Below, in pieces: positions 46,220-56,722 of a DNA stretch of 64,000 nt. The translations under genes were made by a program, and so were the position numbers. The stretch is from Boletus sp. NGJ (lineage: Eukaryota; Basidiomycota; Agaricomycetes; Boletales; Boletaceae): NCBI GenBank assembly GCA_019096195.1, contig JAGTXK010000117.1, positions 1 through 64,000 on the forward strand, in the 5' to 3' direction. The notes under the pieces were generated by a model. It did no database searches, was not told where the DNA came from, and saw nothing but the letters and a program-made list of their open reading frames with translations. The stretch's first letter is position 1, and the number at the start of each line of letters is the position of its first letter.

Positions 46220-47243
46220 ATGAATAGCTATCCAAAGGAACGGAGGAACACCGTGAACAGGTTGAACAAACGAGGTGAGATTTTCGGACCTGCTCGAAAT
46301 GCGGCAGTGTAGCCAACCAATGCCAACTAAATAAACTCTTTGATGACAGCGGCATACGACTACGAAACCGTCCATGGCATCGTCAATGCTGCATCCGTCG
46401 TGCATGTCTCCTTTCTTCCACCTTCACCCTCTGGTAGCTATGACGATCCCGGCGAGCGTATGCCAATCATATTACCTATGATTGGCAAGATGGGTGTCTA
46501 TCCCGAAGGTGGCGATGATGCGCCTGCATGTTATCTGCACGGTGGGAGTGCCACGCATATCTCTCCATGTTGAAAAATCCACAAGTGTTGATCGCCTCGA
46601 ACATTCTCTAGGTTACGTATCCAGCCGGCTCATGAAGATCTCGTCCACCGTCTCCGCCTCGGACGCAGGCGAATCGGATGGACTACCCGTGTGCATCGCA
46701 GCGACCCATGTCGATGGCCTTGTGCTCTCCCTAAGCCCCTTCTCACACAGCTACAACTATCGCTCGGCCGTCCTTCAAGGCACTGCTACCGTGGTCCTGG
46801 ACGTCGACGAGAAGCTCTGGGCGATGACCCTCATTACCAACGGCGTCTTACCCAAACGGTGGGAAACCTCCCGGACCCCGCCCACAAGTGCAGAGTTGCA
46901 GAGCACGCGAATCCTCAAAGTGCGCATAGTGAGTGCAAGCGCCAAGGTAAGAGCAGACGGACCGCATGATGAGCGGTTGGATGTAGAAGACGGAGAACTC
47001 GTTAAGAGAGTGTGGACAGGCGTAGTGCCGGTATGTCCCCCTGATATGAAGATTTACTTTAGCGGTCCAACGTGCGCCGTTTTTCAGGTCTTTGAGGGGT
47101 TCGGAGAGCCTGTGCCAAGCACGTACAATGGTGTACCGACCATACCGCAGGACATTCGGGAGTATCTGAGGCGAGAAAATGTGAAGAGAAAGAACGATGC
47201 TATCCGTGTTGCAACGGGTGGAGATCAAAGTGTCGCAGAATAA
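46220..47243 (+). CDS. Pyridoxamine 5'-phosphate oxidase-like flavoprotein (Pyridox_ox_2 type)
   Basis: FMN-binding split-barrel protein of the family that includes bacterial nitroimidazole-resistance-like and heme-utilisation-like proteins; the fungal members are uncharacterised. Four exons (46220-46274, 46350-46541, 46612-47030, 47088-47243) total 822 nt, 273 residues. The typical N-terminal motif NTVNRLNKRAAYDYETVHGIV is followed by VVHVSFLPP and LPMIGKMGVYP. Then come CYLHG / YVSSRLMK and the core VCIAATHVDGLVLSLSPFSHSYNYRSAVLQGTA with LWAMTLITNGVLPKRWE. The C-terminal part has LKVRIVSASAKVRADGPHDE, VWTGVVP and the acidic/basic end. All introns are 57-75 nt. A strong TATA box precedes it. 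Confidence 0.9.
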
Positions 47244-47904
47244 GCATTTGTTGTGTCCTTGCGAAAACCACTTCCCATTGGCTTACTCCTCCCTGAACGG
47301 ACCAAAGGGTCAATGCAAGAGGGTCGTCTGTTCTTCCACACAATAATAACACCGTATTTCTCTGATTGCCATCTTGGTGCACCCCCTACTAATGCCCTAG
47401 TTCGCCGTCTCAGTATTTCCCTTTGTCAGCATGGTATGGGAGTTATGAATTTATGGAAGACATGCTTTGCCTACGCTTACGCCATGGTGAGTACGTCGCT
47501 CTGCTGCTAGATATGCTAATCGCAAGGTTTGAAACCCAAATTAACGCAACCAATAGCATGTAGCGATGGCAAGTATACAGCCTTCAGGCCTTCAGGTCCC
47601 TTCCGAGTCGCAGTACAGGAATACCTTCAGAGGTTCGTGTGGATTGCCGGTGGCGACCGCCGACTCTCCTCCATCTCCTCCATGGCTGACCCGACGGTTT
47701 GGGAGACATATAAAGAGAGGACAGTAAGTGTGCCCAGGGCAGCATCGATACGTCTCAGCGTCCACACCATCGCCTTGTCAATACCGATGGCCGCATTTCC
47801 GAACTAGACCTTGAAAAGCTAGGCGAGCGAGAATTGACCGCGCTTTCACATGGATTTTGATACACCCACCTCGAGGGTTTACAGCCCGTAAGGGAGCTCG
47901 AGGT
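47244..47904. other. Flank of the repeat array with an older copy of the array leader
   Basis: Near 47640-47870 lies a sequence (including GGCTGACCCGACGGTTTGGGAGAC) that recurs near 49415-49650, 51650-51870 and 53360-53620. Here it reads as an open frame around ADPTVWETYKERT, so it may have begun as coding sequence. No complete gene is supported. Confidence 0.45.
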
Positions 47905-49220
47905 GAACCACGCGACTTAGAGACTTTCTGTACATTTGTTTGCCGCCAACGTGCTACTTACTAATCCTACAAAGCGCTTCACGTCACGGCACTCCCGAAA
48001 CATCCTGCGACAACTGACGTGTATTCATACAAATCTTTTCCACCACAAAAGCTTAGAATTTGACATCCCAGGAGCCACTGAGCCCCTTCTGCAAACCGGT
48101 CCCAGACCAGGTCAGGTTACTTCCCTGGTACAACTTGACCGTAAGACGTGCGACTACGAGCTTATAGTTGCCGGTGAGACCGGAAGGCGACTTGGAGCCT
48201 ACGAATGCACCAGTTCCTTTCTTGTTGCATGGACCGCTACCGGAAGGACCTGGAGAGAATTTGGCGTAGATAGTGCCACCAGCACCCACGAGCGCGAGCT
48301 TCGAACCAGAAGCAGGTGCATCCTCCAACGCTTGGATTTCATCGGCAGCAGCAATCTGGTCGTCGAGCTCGACAACAAGGTCGGCATCAACCTCGATGCT
48401 GAGTGAGTCGATGACTGAGTCATGTGTCAGGAATGAATTGCGTGGGCACAGCGACAGAAACGTGCATACTTTCAACGGCGGACATGATCACAGAGGACAA
48501 AGGTTTTGAATAACGAATTCGTCAAAGAGCTTGAGCTGGACAAACACGATTCAGTGGACTGAGAGTAGGTGTGGACGGATGATGTACTCAGTTGTGCAGT
48601 TGCTTGCAACAGACTGGAGAACTGGGGAACAGAATTGATTGCTCAGACTGGCTTTTATGGGCCATTCCCCCTTCCACTGACGTCTTATCTCCGCCGGGTA
48701 GGAAAGCGAGCTGGGGGCGAGTGAAAGGCGATCGATGCATATGCGCTGGAAAGCTGACGTTTGAACGGCATGATAAGAAAATCAGCCTGCCTTTTAGAGA
48801 TTTTATATTGGGAGCAAACTCTGTCGCGAGATACTTGGGGTCCGGAAGTGGCGTTTGGGAATGGGCAGAGTGTTGCAGGCGTAAAGTTCGATTGAAGAGC
48901 CTGTACGATTGTACGATGTCGCTGGGGGAGGGGACAAAACATGGCTGTGGAGGGACAAAATTCTTTCCTGCGCAAGTGTTGATCATATCCCGCCTGGGGA
49001 TGGCAAGGAGAGGAATCCTCGCTGGCTACTTCCAGTACTTGCAGTATTGCATGGGAACGAGAAAATCCCTGGTGCCCGTCAGGGTCCAGCTGGTAGTTAC
49101 GGCTAGCTAATCGTTGATAATCCTATAAACTGTTAATATCCGCGCCAGTGACGAAGAAATGATACGTCATATCACAGCAGACAATTCAGTTGTCGTTATG
49201 ATGAACCGAGTCAATTGAAT
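47905..49220. repeat. Left arm of a ~1.3-kb inverted repeat
   Basis: Reverse complement of about 50057-51400. It includes copy 1 of the small protein gene, its upstream region and its 3' flank. Matches run from the GTTTGCCGCCAACGTGCT segment at the outer end to GAGTCAATTGAAT at the inner end. A spacer of about 840 bp separates the arms. Confidence 0.85.
48053..48485 (-). CDS. Small beta-rich protein of unknown family, copy 1
   Basis: Not recognised. A 16-nt first exon (48470-48485, MSAVE plus one base) and a 55-nt intron (48415-48469) precede the main exon (48053-48414). The product is 125 residues, with no signal peptide and no membrane segment. The sequence alternates hydrophobic and polar residues, suggesting beta strands: DADLVVELDDQIAAADEI, KLALVGAGGTIYAKFSPGPSG, NYKLVVARLTVKLYQG and the end GTGLQKGLSGSWDVKF. 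There is one conserved Cys (SGPC). It is intact and very close to copy 2. An ATAAAAG-like element lies about 170 bp upstream. Confidence 0.72.
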
Positions 49221-50056
49221 CTGCTGGAAAGTCGTGAGGAGCTCTGAGAGAGCTGATAATCTGTGGCGATGCCACTAAGCATTGCCCGTTTTGTGCGTTC
49301 AGGCACAGACTAACTGACTTAGTACAGGCGCACCATTCCGAAGTCGAAGGACTCGCTTACAGTAAGCTGCTGATGGGCCTCTTTCTCCCCAGAGAGTTCC
49401 CACTCGCCTCAGAGGCTCGTGTCGATCGCGAGTGGCCACGCATGACTCTCCTTTACGGCCGACCCGACAATTTGAGAGACGTAGATGAGGTGGACGGGTA
49501 GCGTGCCCGGGGCAGCGCCAATACATCTCAGCGTCCAAACTATCCCTGGCATTTCTGCTTTAGACCTTGACAAACTAGGGAAGCGAGAATGACCGCGCTA
49601 TTACCTGGATTTTGATAGGCCCGTCTCGAAGGTTTACAGGACCGTAATGCCTGCATGTCGATATCCAAAGCGATTGTACGTAGGGCTTATCGCTGAAAAA
49701 GGGGCGAGTAGCCGAATTCAACCTCCTCACCCGCAAATCCTTTTTTCACAGTTGACCGACTCGTCCTCTGCGTGCGTCCAAAGGGGGGTTTATAGATAGT
49801 CATGTATACAATTGGTCATCTCCGTGGTAACTACAGGCTCTGGATATCGTTCAATAGGTCGTCGGTCGGCCGACTATGGCGCTGACTACCCAGCCCACCT
49901 CATTGCGTATGCTTGACCATCAACTTGAACGATGATAGCTCCAATTGACGATTCGAACTCATATAGGCGGGAGGAAACCGCATCGTGAGCAACCATGACA
50001 AATGTATTCATGGAAAGTTCCGTTCGGCGATGCTCTCAGCATCTGACTCCACGATA
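49221..50056. repeat. Spacer of the inverted repeat, containing array leader sequence
   Basis: The first half (about 49255-49690) matches the leaders at 51490-51910 and 53230-53650. The second half (about 49690-50020) matches 53650-54080, including ATAGGTCGTCGGTCG and the GCAACCATGACAAATG / GCAACCAAGACAAATA segment. The stretch is therefore a leader of the same repeat family placed between the two arms. No gene is seen. Confidence 0.7.
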
Positions 50057-50628
50057 TTCAATTGACTCGGATGATCATAACGACGATTGAATTGTCTGCT
50101 GTGATATGACGTACCATTTCTTCGTCACTGGCACGGATATTGATATCAACAGTTAATAGGATGGCATCAGCGATAAGCCAGCAGAAAAGGTGCGCCCCAC
50201 AGGCTAGCCGAGCTTCTACCAGGACCCCTGACGGGTACCCACCAGCAATTTTCTCGTTTCCGTGCAGTACTGCACTGGAAGTAGCCACGAGGATTCTCTC
50301 CTCTTGGGATATGATTAAAACTTGCACAGGGTAAATTTTCGTTGCTTCACAACCATAATCTATCCCCTCCCCCAGCGACTCGGACTTTGTACTACAAGCT
50401 CGTCAAGTCTGTAACCCTCTGCCCGTTTCCAGACGCCACTTCTGGACCCCAAGCATCTCGCGACAGAGTTTGCTCCCGATGTGAAACCTCTGAAAGGCAG
50501 GGAGATTTTCTTATCATGCCGTTCAAACGTCAGCTTTCCAGCGCATATGCACCGATCGCCGTTCACTCGCCCCCAGCTCGCTTTTCCTACCCGGCGGAGA
50601 TAAGACGTCAGTGGAAGGGGGAATGGCC

Positions 50629-50636
50629 CATAAAAG
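50629..50636 (+). promoter_or_regulatory. TATA-like element conserved in front of all four copies
   Basis: GGCCCATAAAAGCCAG precedes copy 2 by about 170 bp. The same block on the other strand lies at 48650-48660 (copy 1), about 52565-52575 (copy 3) and about 55100-55112 (copy 4), all about 155-175 bp upstream. A 5' leader of about 140 nt would fit. Confidence 0.45.
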
Positions 50637-50802
50637 CCAGCCTGAGCAATCAATTCTGTTCCCCAGTTCTCCAGTCTGTTGCAAGCAACTGCACAACTGA
50701 GTACATCATCCGTCCACACCTACTCTCAGTCCACTGAATCGTGTTTGTCCAGCTCAAGCTCTTTGACGAATTCGTTATTCAAAACCTTTGTCCTCTGTGA
50801 TC

Positions 50803-51235
50803 ATGTCCGCCGTTGAAAGTATGCATGTCTCTGTCGTTGTGCCCACGCAATTCATTCCTGACACATGACTCAGTCATCGACTCACTCAGCATCGAGCTTG
50901 ATGCCGACCTTGTTGTCGAGTTCGACGACCAGATTGCTGCTGCCGATGAAATCCAAGCATTGGAGTATCCAGGTGCTGCTTATTCGAAGCTCGCGCTCGT
51001 GAGCGTTGGTGGCACTATCTACGCCAAATTCTCTCCGGGTCCTTCTGGTAGCGGTCCATGCAACAAGAAAGGAACTGGTGCATTCGCAGGCTCCAAGTCG
51101 CCTTCCGGTTTCACCGGAAACTATAAGCTCGTAGTCGCACGTCTTACGGTCAAGTTGTACCAGGGAGATAACCTGGTCTGGTCTGGGACCGGTTTGCAGA
51201 AGGGGCTCAGTGGCTCCTGGGATGTCAAATTATAA
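50803..51235 (+). CDS. Small beta-rich protein of unknown family, copy 2
   Basis: Same structure as copy 1: exon 50803-50818, 55-nt intron 50819-50873, exon 50874-51235, 125 residues. It is intact. It differs from copy 1 at a handful of positions (ELDADLVVEFDD; EYPGAAYSKLALVSVGG; GDNLVWSG; end WDVKL). It is the only copy on the plus strand and sits in the opposite arm of the inverted repeat. Because the upstream 300 bp are shared with copy 1, both may be expressed alike. Confidence 0.72.
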
Positions 51236-51489
51236 GCTTTTGTGGTGGAGTATGAATACATGTCAGTTGTCGTAGGATGAAAGTGCCCTGACGTGTAGTG
51301 CTTTGTAGTATTAGTAAGTAGCTGTAGCAGCACGTTGGCGGCAAACAAACTTACAGAATGAAAGAGGCTCCAAGTCACGTCGTTCACCTCCCTTACAAGT
51401 TTTTTGCCAGTCGTTGACTCCTCCAAAGTGGGTTCCATATATATTTCTTGCGGTCAGCTCTAAGAGAGATAATCGATAATCAATAATCT

Positions 51490-51910
51490 GTGGCGATGAG
51501 TCACTAGTATTGCCCGTTTTGTGCGCTCAGGTAAGTTCCTGCGGCACAGACTAACTGACTTAGTACAGGCACACCATTCTGAAGTCCGAGAAGGACTCAG
51601 GCTCGCTTAAGCCGATGCCTCCTAGATTTCCCCACCCGCCTCAGAGGCTCGTGTTGATCGTGGGCGGCCACGCTCGACTCTCCCCCATCTTTACGGCTGA
51701 CCCGACAATTTGGGAGGCGTAGAAAGAGTGGACGGTTGGTGTACTATCCCCTTGTCAACATTGATGGCCGCACTTCTGCTTTAAACCTTGACATGCCAGG
51801 CAAGCGAGAATGACTATCACCTGGATTTTGATAGGCCCGCCTCGAGGGTTTACAGGACCGTAATGCCTGTTGATATCCAAAGCGATCGTACGTAGGACTT
51901 ATCGCTGAAA
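51490..51910. repeat. Array leader repeat before copy 3
   Basis: Matches 49255-49690 and 53230-53650, for example ACTGACTTAGTACAGGCACACCATTCTG and TCTTATCGCTGAAAAAGGGGCGAG-like ends. Here the second leader half is missing: the sequence jumps from GGGGCGAGCAGCCGAATC directly into the 3' flank of copy 3. Confidence 0.7.
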
Positions 51911-51971
51911 AAGGGGCGAGCAGCCGAATCATCCTACGACAATTGACATGTATTCATACAGATCTGTTCCA

Positions 51972-52407
51972 TCACAAAAGCTTAGAACTTGGCGTCCCAG
52001 GTGCCAGTAAGCCCCTTCTGCAAACCGCTCGGGCCCAGATCACCTTCTTTTCATGGTTCAACTTGACCGTGAGGCATCCGACTTCGAGCCTATGGTTACC
52101 GGTGAGATCGGCAGGTGGTTTAAGGCCTGTGAATGCACCAGTCCCATTCTTGTCGCATGGACCGCTACCAGAAGGACCTGGAGAGAATTTGGCGTAGATG
52201 GTGCCACCAGCACCCACAAGCGTGAGCTTTGCAGAAGGCCGTGGTTTCAAGGAGCTGATTTCGTCGGCAGCATTCAAGTGGTCGTTGAGCTCGACAACAA
52301 GGTCGGGGTCAACCTCGATACCGAGTGAGTTGCAGACTGAGTCATATGTCAGGAATGAATTGCGCGGGCACGACAGCGGGGACGTGCATACTTTCATCGG
52401 CAGACAT
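51972..52407 (-). pseudogene. Small beta-rich protein, copy 3, frameshifted near the C terminus
   Basis: Same plan as the other copies: first exon 52392-52407, intron about 52337-52391, then the main exon. The body is conserved (VDPDLVVELNDHLNAADEI, KLTLVGAGGTIYAKFSPGP, GSGPCDKNGTGAF). Where the others read SGTGLQKGLSG, a base is missing near 52030-52045. The frame shifts to ARAVCRRGLLAPG and runs to a stop at 51972. In the original frame the usual ending and its stop at about 51983 are still present. The altered protein would lose the last conserved strand. I call it a pseudogene, but a product with a changed tail is possible. Confidence 0.65.
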
Positions 52408-53229
52408 GATCGTAAAGTACAAAGGTTTTGAATAACGAATTCGTCAAGGAGCATGTGTCGAACAAACGCGATTCAACGAACTGAGAATAGGCGCGAACGG
52501 ATGATGTACTTGCCTACTACTATGCAGTTGCTTGCGATAGTGGGGCACAGAAAGGATTTCTCGGGCTGGCTTTTATGGGCCTATCCCCCCTCCACTGACG
52601 GAATGATATCTCATCTCCGCCAGGTAGGAAAGTAAACTGGATACGGGCGAACGTTTGAACGGCGAACGATACAGATGTATTGGAAAGCTGATCTTTGAAT
52701 GGCATGACTAGAAATCTGTCTGCCTTTTAGAGGCGGTGGGCAGTGTTTATGTGGGAGTAAAACGTAGTGGAAAATCCACCGCCTTGTGTCAGTGTCTTCC
52801 GGAGAAGTGGCCTTGAAACTTGAAGAGCCCGTACAAGGTCCGAACTCAGAGGAAGAATTGTGGCTCTAGACTCTGGAGGGGACAAAATTCTTACCCCATG
52901 CAAGTTTTGATCACATCCTGCCTGGGGATGGAATCCGCGCTGGCTAGTTCCAGCGGTACTGCACGCGAACGATGAAATTGCTGGTGGGTACCCGAAAGGG
53001 TCCTGGAGTCCTGGAGTCCTGGTACTAGTAGTTCAGCTCGCCTATGGCAGTGGGATCCAGCACCTCCTCTGCTGGCGCCTGGCTTATTGCCAATAATCCT
53101 GATATCCGCACCAGTGACGAAGCAATGATGTCACACGTAGTAGACAATTCGATCGTTGTTATTATTGTCGACTGGATCTCCAATCTTGCTCAGATACTGA
53201 GGCCTTGAGATCTAAGAAAGTTGATAATC
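52408..53229. other. Upstream region of copy 3, partly degraded
   Basis: Matches the upstream regions of copies 1, 2 and 4 with more changes, including the ATAAAAG-like element near 52567 and the GTTTGAACGGC stretch near 52650. No gene is seen. Confidence 0.5.
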
Positions 53230-54080
53230 TGTGGCACTACTATATTGCCCAGTTTGTGCGGTCAGTGGGAAGCACAGACTGACTATTAGACCTACCATTC
53301 TGAAGTCAAATGACTCGATTATCTGCTGATGCCCATACTCCCACCCGCCTCAGAGGCTCGTGTCAATTGCAGGTGGCAACGCTCGACTCTCCTCCATCCT
53401 GACGGCTGACCCGACAATTTGGGAGACGTACTAGAAAGGGTGGACGCCGGTTAGTGTGCCCGGGGCAGCGCCCATGTGACATCTCAGCGTCCACACCATC
53501 CCCTTGTCAACACTGATGGCCGATTTTCGAACTAGACCTAGGCGAACGAGAGTTGACTGCGCTATCACCTGGATTTTGATAAACCGGCCTCGAGGGTTTA
53601 CGGGACCGCAGTGCCTGTTAACATCCAAAGCGACTGTACGTATCAGTAGGGCCCAGCACTGAAAAGGGGGACGAGCGTAGGAGGCGAATGCGATCATTCT
53701 CGCCGACCCTGCGAATCCTTTTTCCGTACTAATCGTCTCGTCCTCCACGCACGTGCCATGGGGATTTTGTAGATAGTAATGACTATCAGCGGCCAACTTT
53801 GCGATGAGCAGAGCCTCTGTCCGTGCCGGACATCGTTTGATAGGTCGTCGGTCGACTGGGTCACTGACTATCCTGCCCACCCCACCTTTCGTTTTTTTTT
53901 ACCGTCAACGATGTCAACTCCAGTTGACATTTGGTAAACAGTGCAGGAAGCGCACTGCGGGTAGAAACAGCACTGTGAGAAAGTTGTACGTGTGTACGAG
54001 TTGCGACGCTAAAACGCTTGAGAACGAGTCGTAGTGAGTAACTTAAGCAACCAAGACAAATAGTACGATGTTCATGGTGC
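53230..54080. repeat. Array leader repeat before copy 4 (both halves)
   Basis: Matches 49255-50020 end to end and 51490-51910 in its first half. This and the spacer of the inverted repeat are the most complete leaders. No gene is seen. Confidence 0.7.
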
Positions 54081-54509
54081 ACGTAACTCGGTTTTGTGCT
54101 CACCTTTGTCAAAATATACGGCGAAGCAACTTCAAGTTGATTGTCAGGTTTTCGGCCACGCTCACGTATCGTTACCGGAGAGCAAGAAATACTAGAAGGC
54201 GATCGGAATGGAGCAACTTGAAGTCCGCGTTCTGCACGGGAAAACGACACCGCAGCAGTGTACAAGATCAAGAACAAACATAGTATGGAATCCATCGTAA
54301 CTCCTCCAGCTTGAAGGAGTCAATGTAATTAGGGTGAACCGCATGATCAGACTTGGTGCCAGTGCCTTTCTTTACATATGTTTGTTTCCCGCCAACTTGC
54401 CGCTACAGCTACTCCTCAATTCAATTGGACCCGTCCCCGCTCACGTCACTCTCGAATTCTCCTACGACAACTGACATGTATTTATACAGATCTCTTCCAC
54501 CACAAATGC

Positions 54510-54948
54510 TTAGAGCTTGATGTTCCACGTCCCGCTGAGCCCCTTCTGCAAACCGGTTCCAGACCAGATTACCTTACTTCCCTGCTGCAACTTGACCGTG
54601 ACACGGCCGACCTCGAGCTGATAGTTACCGGAGAGACCGGAAACTGGCTTGGAGCTTGCGAATGCACCAGTCCCTTTCTTGGCGCATGGGCCGGTACCAG
54701 CAGGACCCGGAGAGAACTTGGCGTAGATAGTGCTACCACTGCCCACAAGCGCGAGCTTCGTAGTAGCCGTAGCAGTCGCATGCTGCTCCAAGGAGTGGAC
54801 TTCGTCGGCAGCAGCCAAATGCTCGTCGAGCTCGACAACAAGGTTGGGGTCACCCTGGATACCGAGTGAGTTGATGACTGGGTCACATGTCAGGAATGCA
54901 TCGCGCGGGCACGACAGCAAAGACGTGCATACTTTCAGTTGCGGACAT
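54510..54948 (-). CDS. Small beta-rich protein of unknown family, copy 4
   Basis: Exon 54933-54948 (16 nt), intron 54878-54932 (55 nt), exon 54510-54877; 127 residues. It is intact and more diverged from copies 1 and 2: GDPNLVVELDEHLAAADEV, an Ala/Thr insert (ATATATTK), KLALVGSGSTIYAKFSPGPAG, GNYQLEVGRVTVKLQQG, and the end SGTWNIKL. The splice sites and the 16-nt first exon are kept exactly. The conserved motif positions, including GPC, support selection on the protein. Confidence 0.72.
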
Positions 54949-56722
54949 GATCACGAAAGTACAAAGGTTTGGGTAACGAATTCGTCAAAGGGCCTGAGTG
55001 GAACAAATGCGATTCAGCGGACTGGGAGTAGGCGCGGAGGGACTGTACTTGCCTATGCAGTTGCTTGTGATAGACTGGGGAACAGCATCAATCACTCGGG
55101 CTGGCTTTTATAGACCTTCCCCCCCTCCGCTGACGAAACGATTTTTTATCTCCGCGGGGTAGGAAGGCGAGCTGAAGGTGGGTCATGTACGGTGATCGAT
55201 GCACATGCGCTGGAAAGCTGACATCTCGCACTTCGAATTGCGCCGTGCGCCAGTGTATGGCATGGCAGGAAGACCTGTCTCCCTTTGAGAGGTTTTGTTG
55301 GGAAGAAACTCTGCTCGGAAGCTTGGGATACGTATAGTCCGTCAGCGTCCCCCGCGGAAGTGACCTCGGGAAATGGACAGAGGGGAAATCCGATTTTCTT
55401 GCCACGGAAGTGGCGCTGGGGAGCGTCACGGTGAACCTGAAGCGCACCTCATAAAGTGGTCAAAGTGCCCACCTCATATGAACTGGGATCGCATCGGTCA
55501 AAGAATAGGTTGATGTCGACCCGCCACAGAACGAGTGGCAGCACCGTTCCTCAACTAGCGGCGGTGGCGTCAGGTATTTTCACGAGCTCCAATCGAGTGG
55601 CACAATGTAGCTCGAAGGGACCATAAAATATCACGTCTCGCGATGAGCATCGGCACGTTTGGAAACTCGCCTTGTATTTGGATCACGGCCATGGCTATGA
55701 TGTGGCACGCCTATTACGCTGCTAGAGAGCATACGGATTCGAAAGAACTTCAAGTTGCCAATATAAATGAGAACTCGGAATTACCTTGCTTGATTATTCA
55801 ACCCCTGAGCAACAGTGACAACATCACCAAATTGCGCCACGCTCAACCAAAATAATTTGTTTCTTCCGTCTTCTCCTCGTGTTACTAAGCTAGGAAGTGT
55901 TAACATCAATCACACGTTTTACTGTCTGTTTCACTTGCTTCTACCATCTCGTTGTCTTATTCACGTACCTACATCATATATACATTCTCGCTGGCAAGGA
56001 AGGTTGGCGCCGACGCTCAGTCTACTTCCCAAATTCAATATTTTTCCACGATTCATTTCGTGGCGGGTTTGCTTCGCGGTATACATGCAGTAATGTACTA
56101 CAGCCTGGGGGTGGCGGCAAACGATTCATCTAGACAAATATTGACCTGCCAGTGCAACTGCGAACAGGTTCGAGCAACGTCACGGTATGTATGATACAAT
56201 TTGAACCCGCAGGACGAGATTGTCGTGGTTTATACGATCAACAATGGAACAGCCTCACTGGCATGCTGTCAGGACCAAAAGGCTCTGCAGCATGGGATGG
56301 AACCCGCCCGATGTTGTGCGCAGGATCCGCAGTTCAGTTCCAGTCGCAAGACTCGCAACCCAAGAAGATCTCTCTGGTGCATTACTGAAAACTCAAACTC
56401 GCCACCTGCCCCGTGGTCACACTCGTGGTAGAGAAACGTTCGTTGACAAAAGTTATTCGTCACACAAGCAAAAGTGGAAACCCTGCTTTTCATAAGTTTA
56501 GGAAAAGAACCTATCTACCTACTACAAGCATGCAAGTACTCAGTACTATATGTGATATGTGCGCACGCCCAACGACGACGACGGCAAGCAATGAGAAGAA
56601 GAAAGAGAATGTAAAAAAAGGATAGTATCAATGCCAGTCATGAACAGTCGGATGTGATGAGAGTAGATTACATGCACAAGAAAAAAAAAAAGGGAAAGTC
56701 GTCTACGAACAACCGCCATACT
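54949..56722. other. Upstream flank of copy 4 and unassigned region
   Basis: The array homology fades at about 55450. Between 55450 and 56720 no gene is supported. A plus-strand frame near 56200-56390 (GLYDQQWNSLTGMLSGPKG) looks somewhat coding but lacks a clear start or partner exon. The last 100 bp probably hold the 3' end of the downstream minus-strand gene. Confidence 0.4.

Larger units (their letters stand above)
50057..51400. repeat. Right arm of the ~1.3-kb inverted repeat
   Basis: Inverted copy of 47905-49220, carrying copy 2 of the small protein gene on the plus strand. The region 50350-50790 mirrors 48490-49000, with point changes and small indels. Confidence 0.85.
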
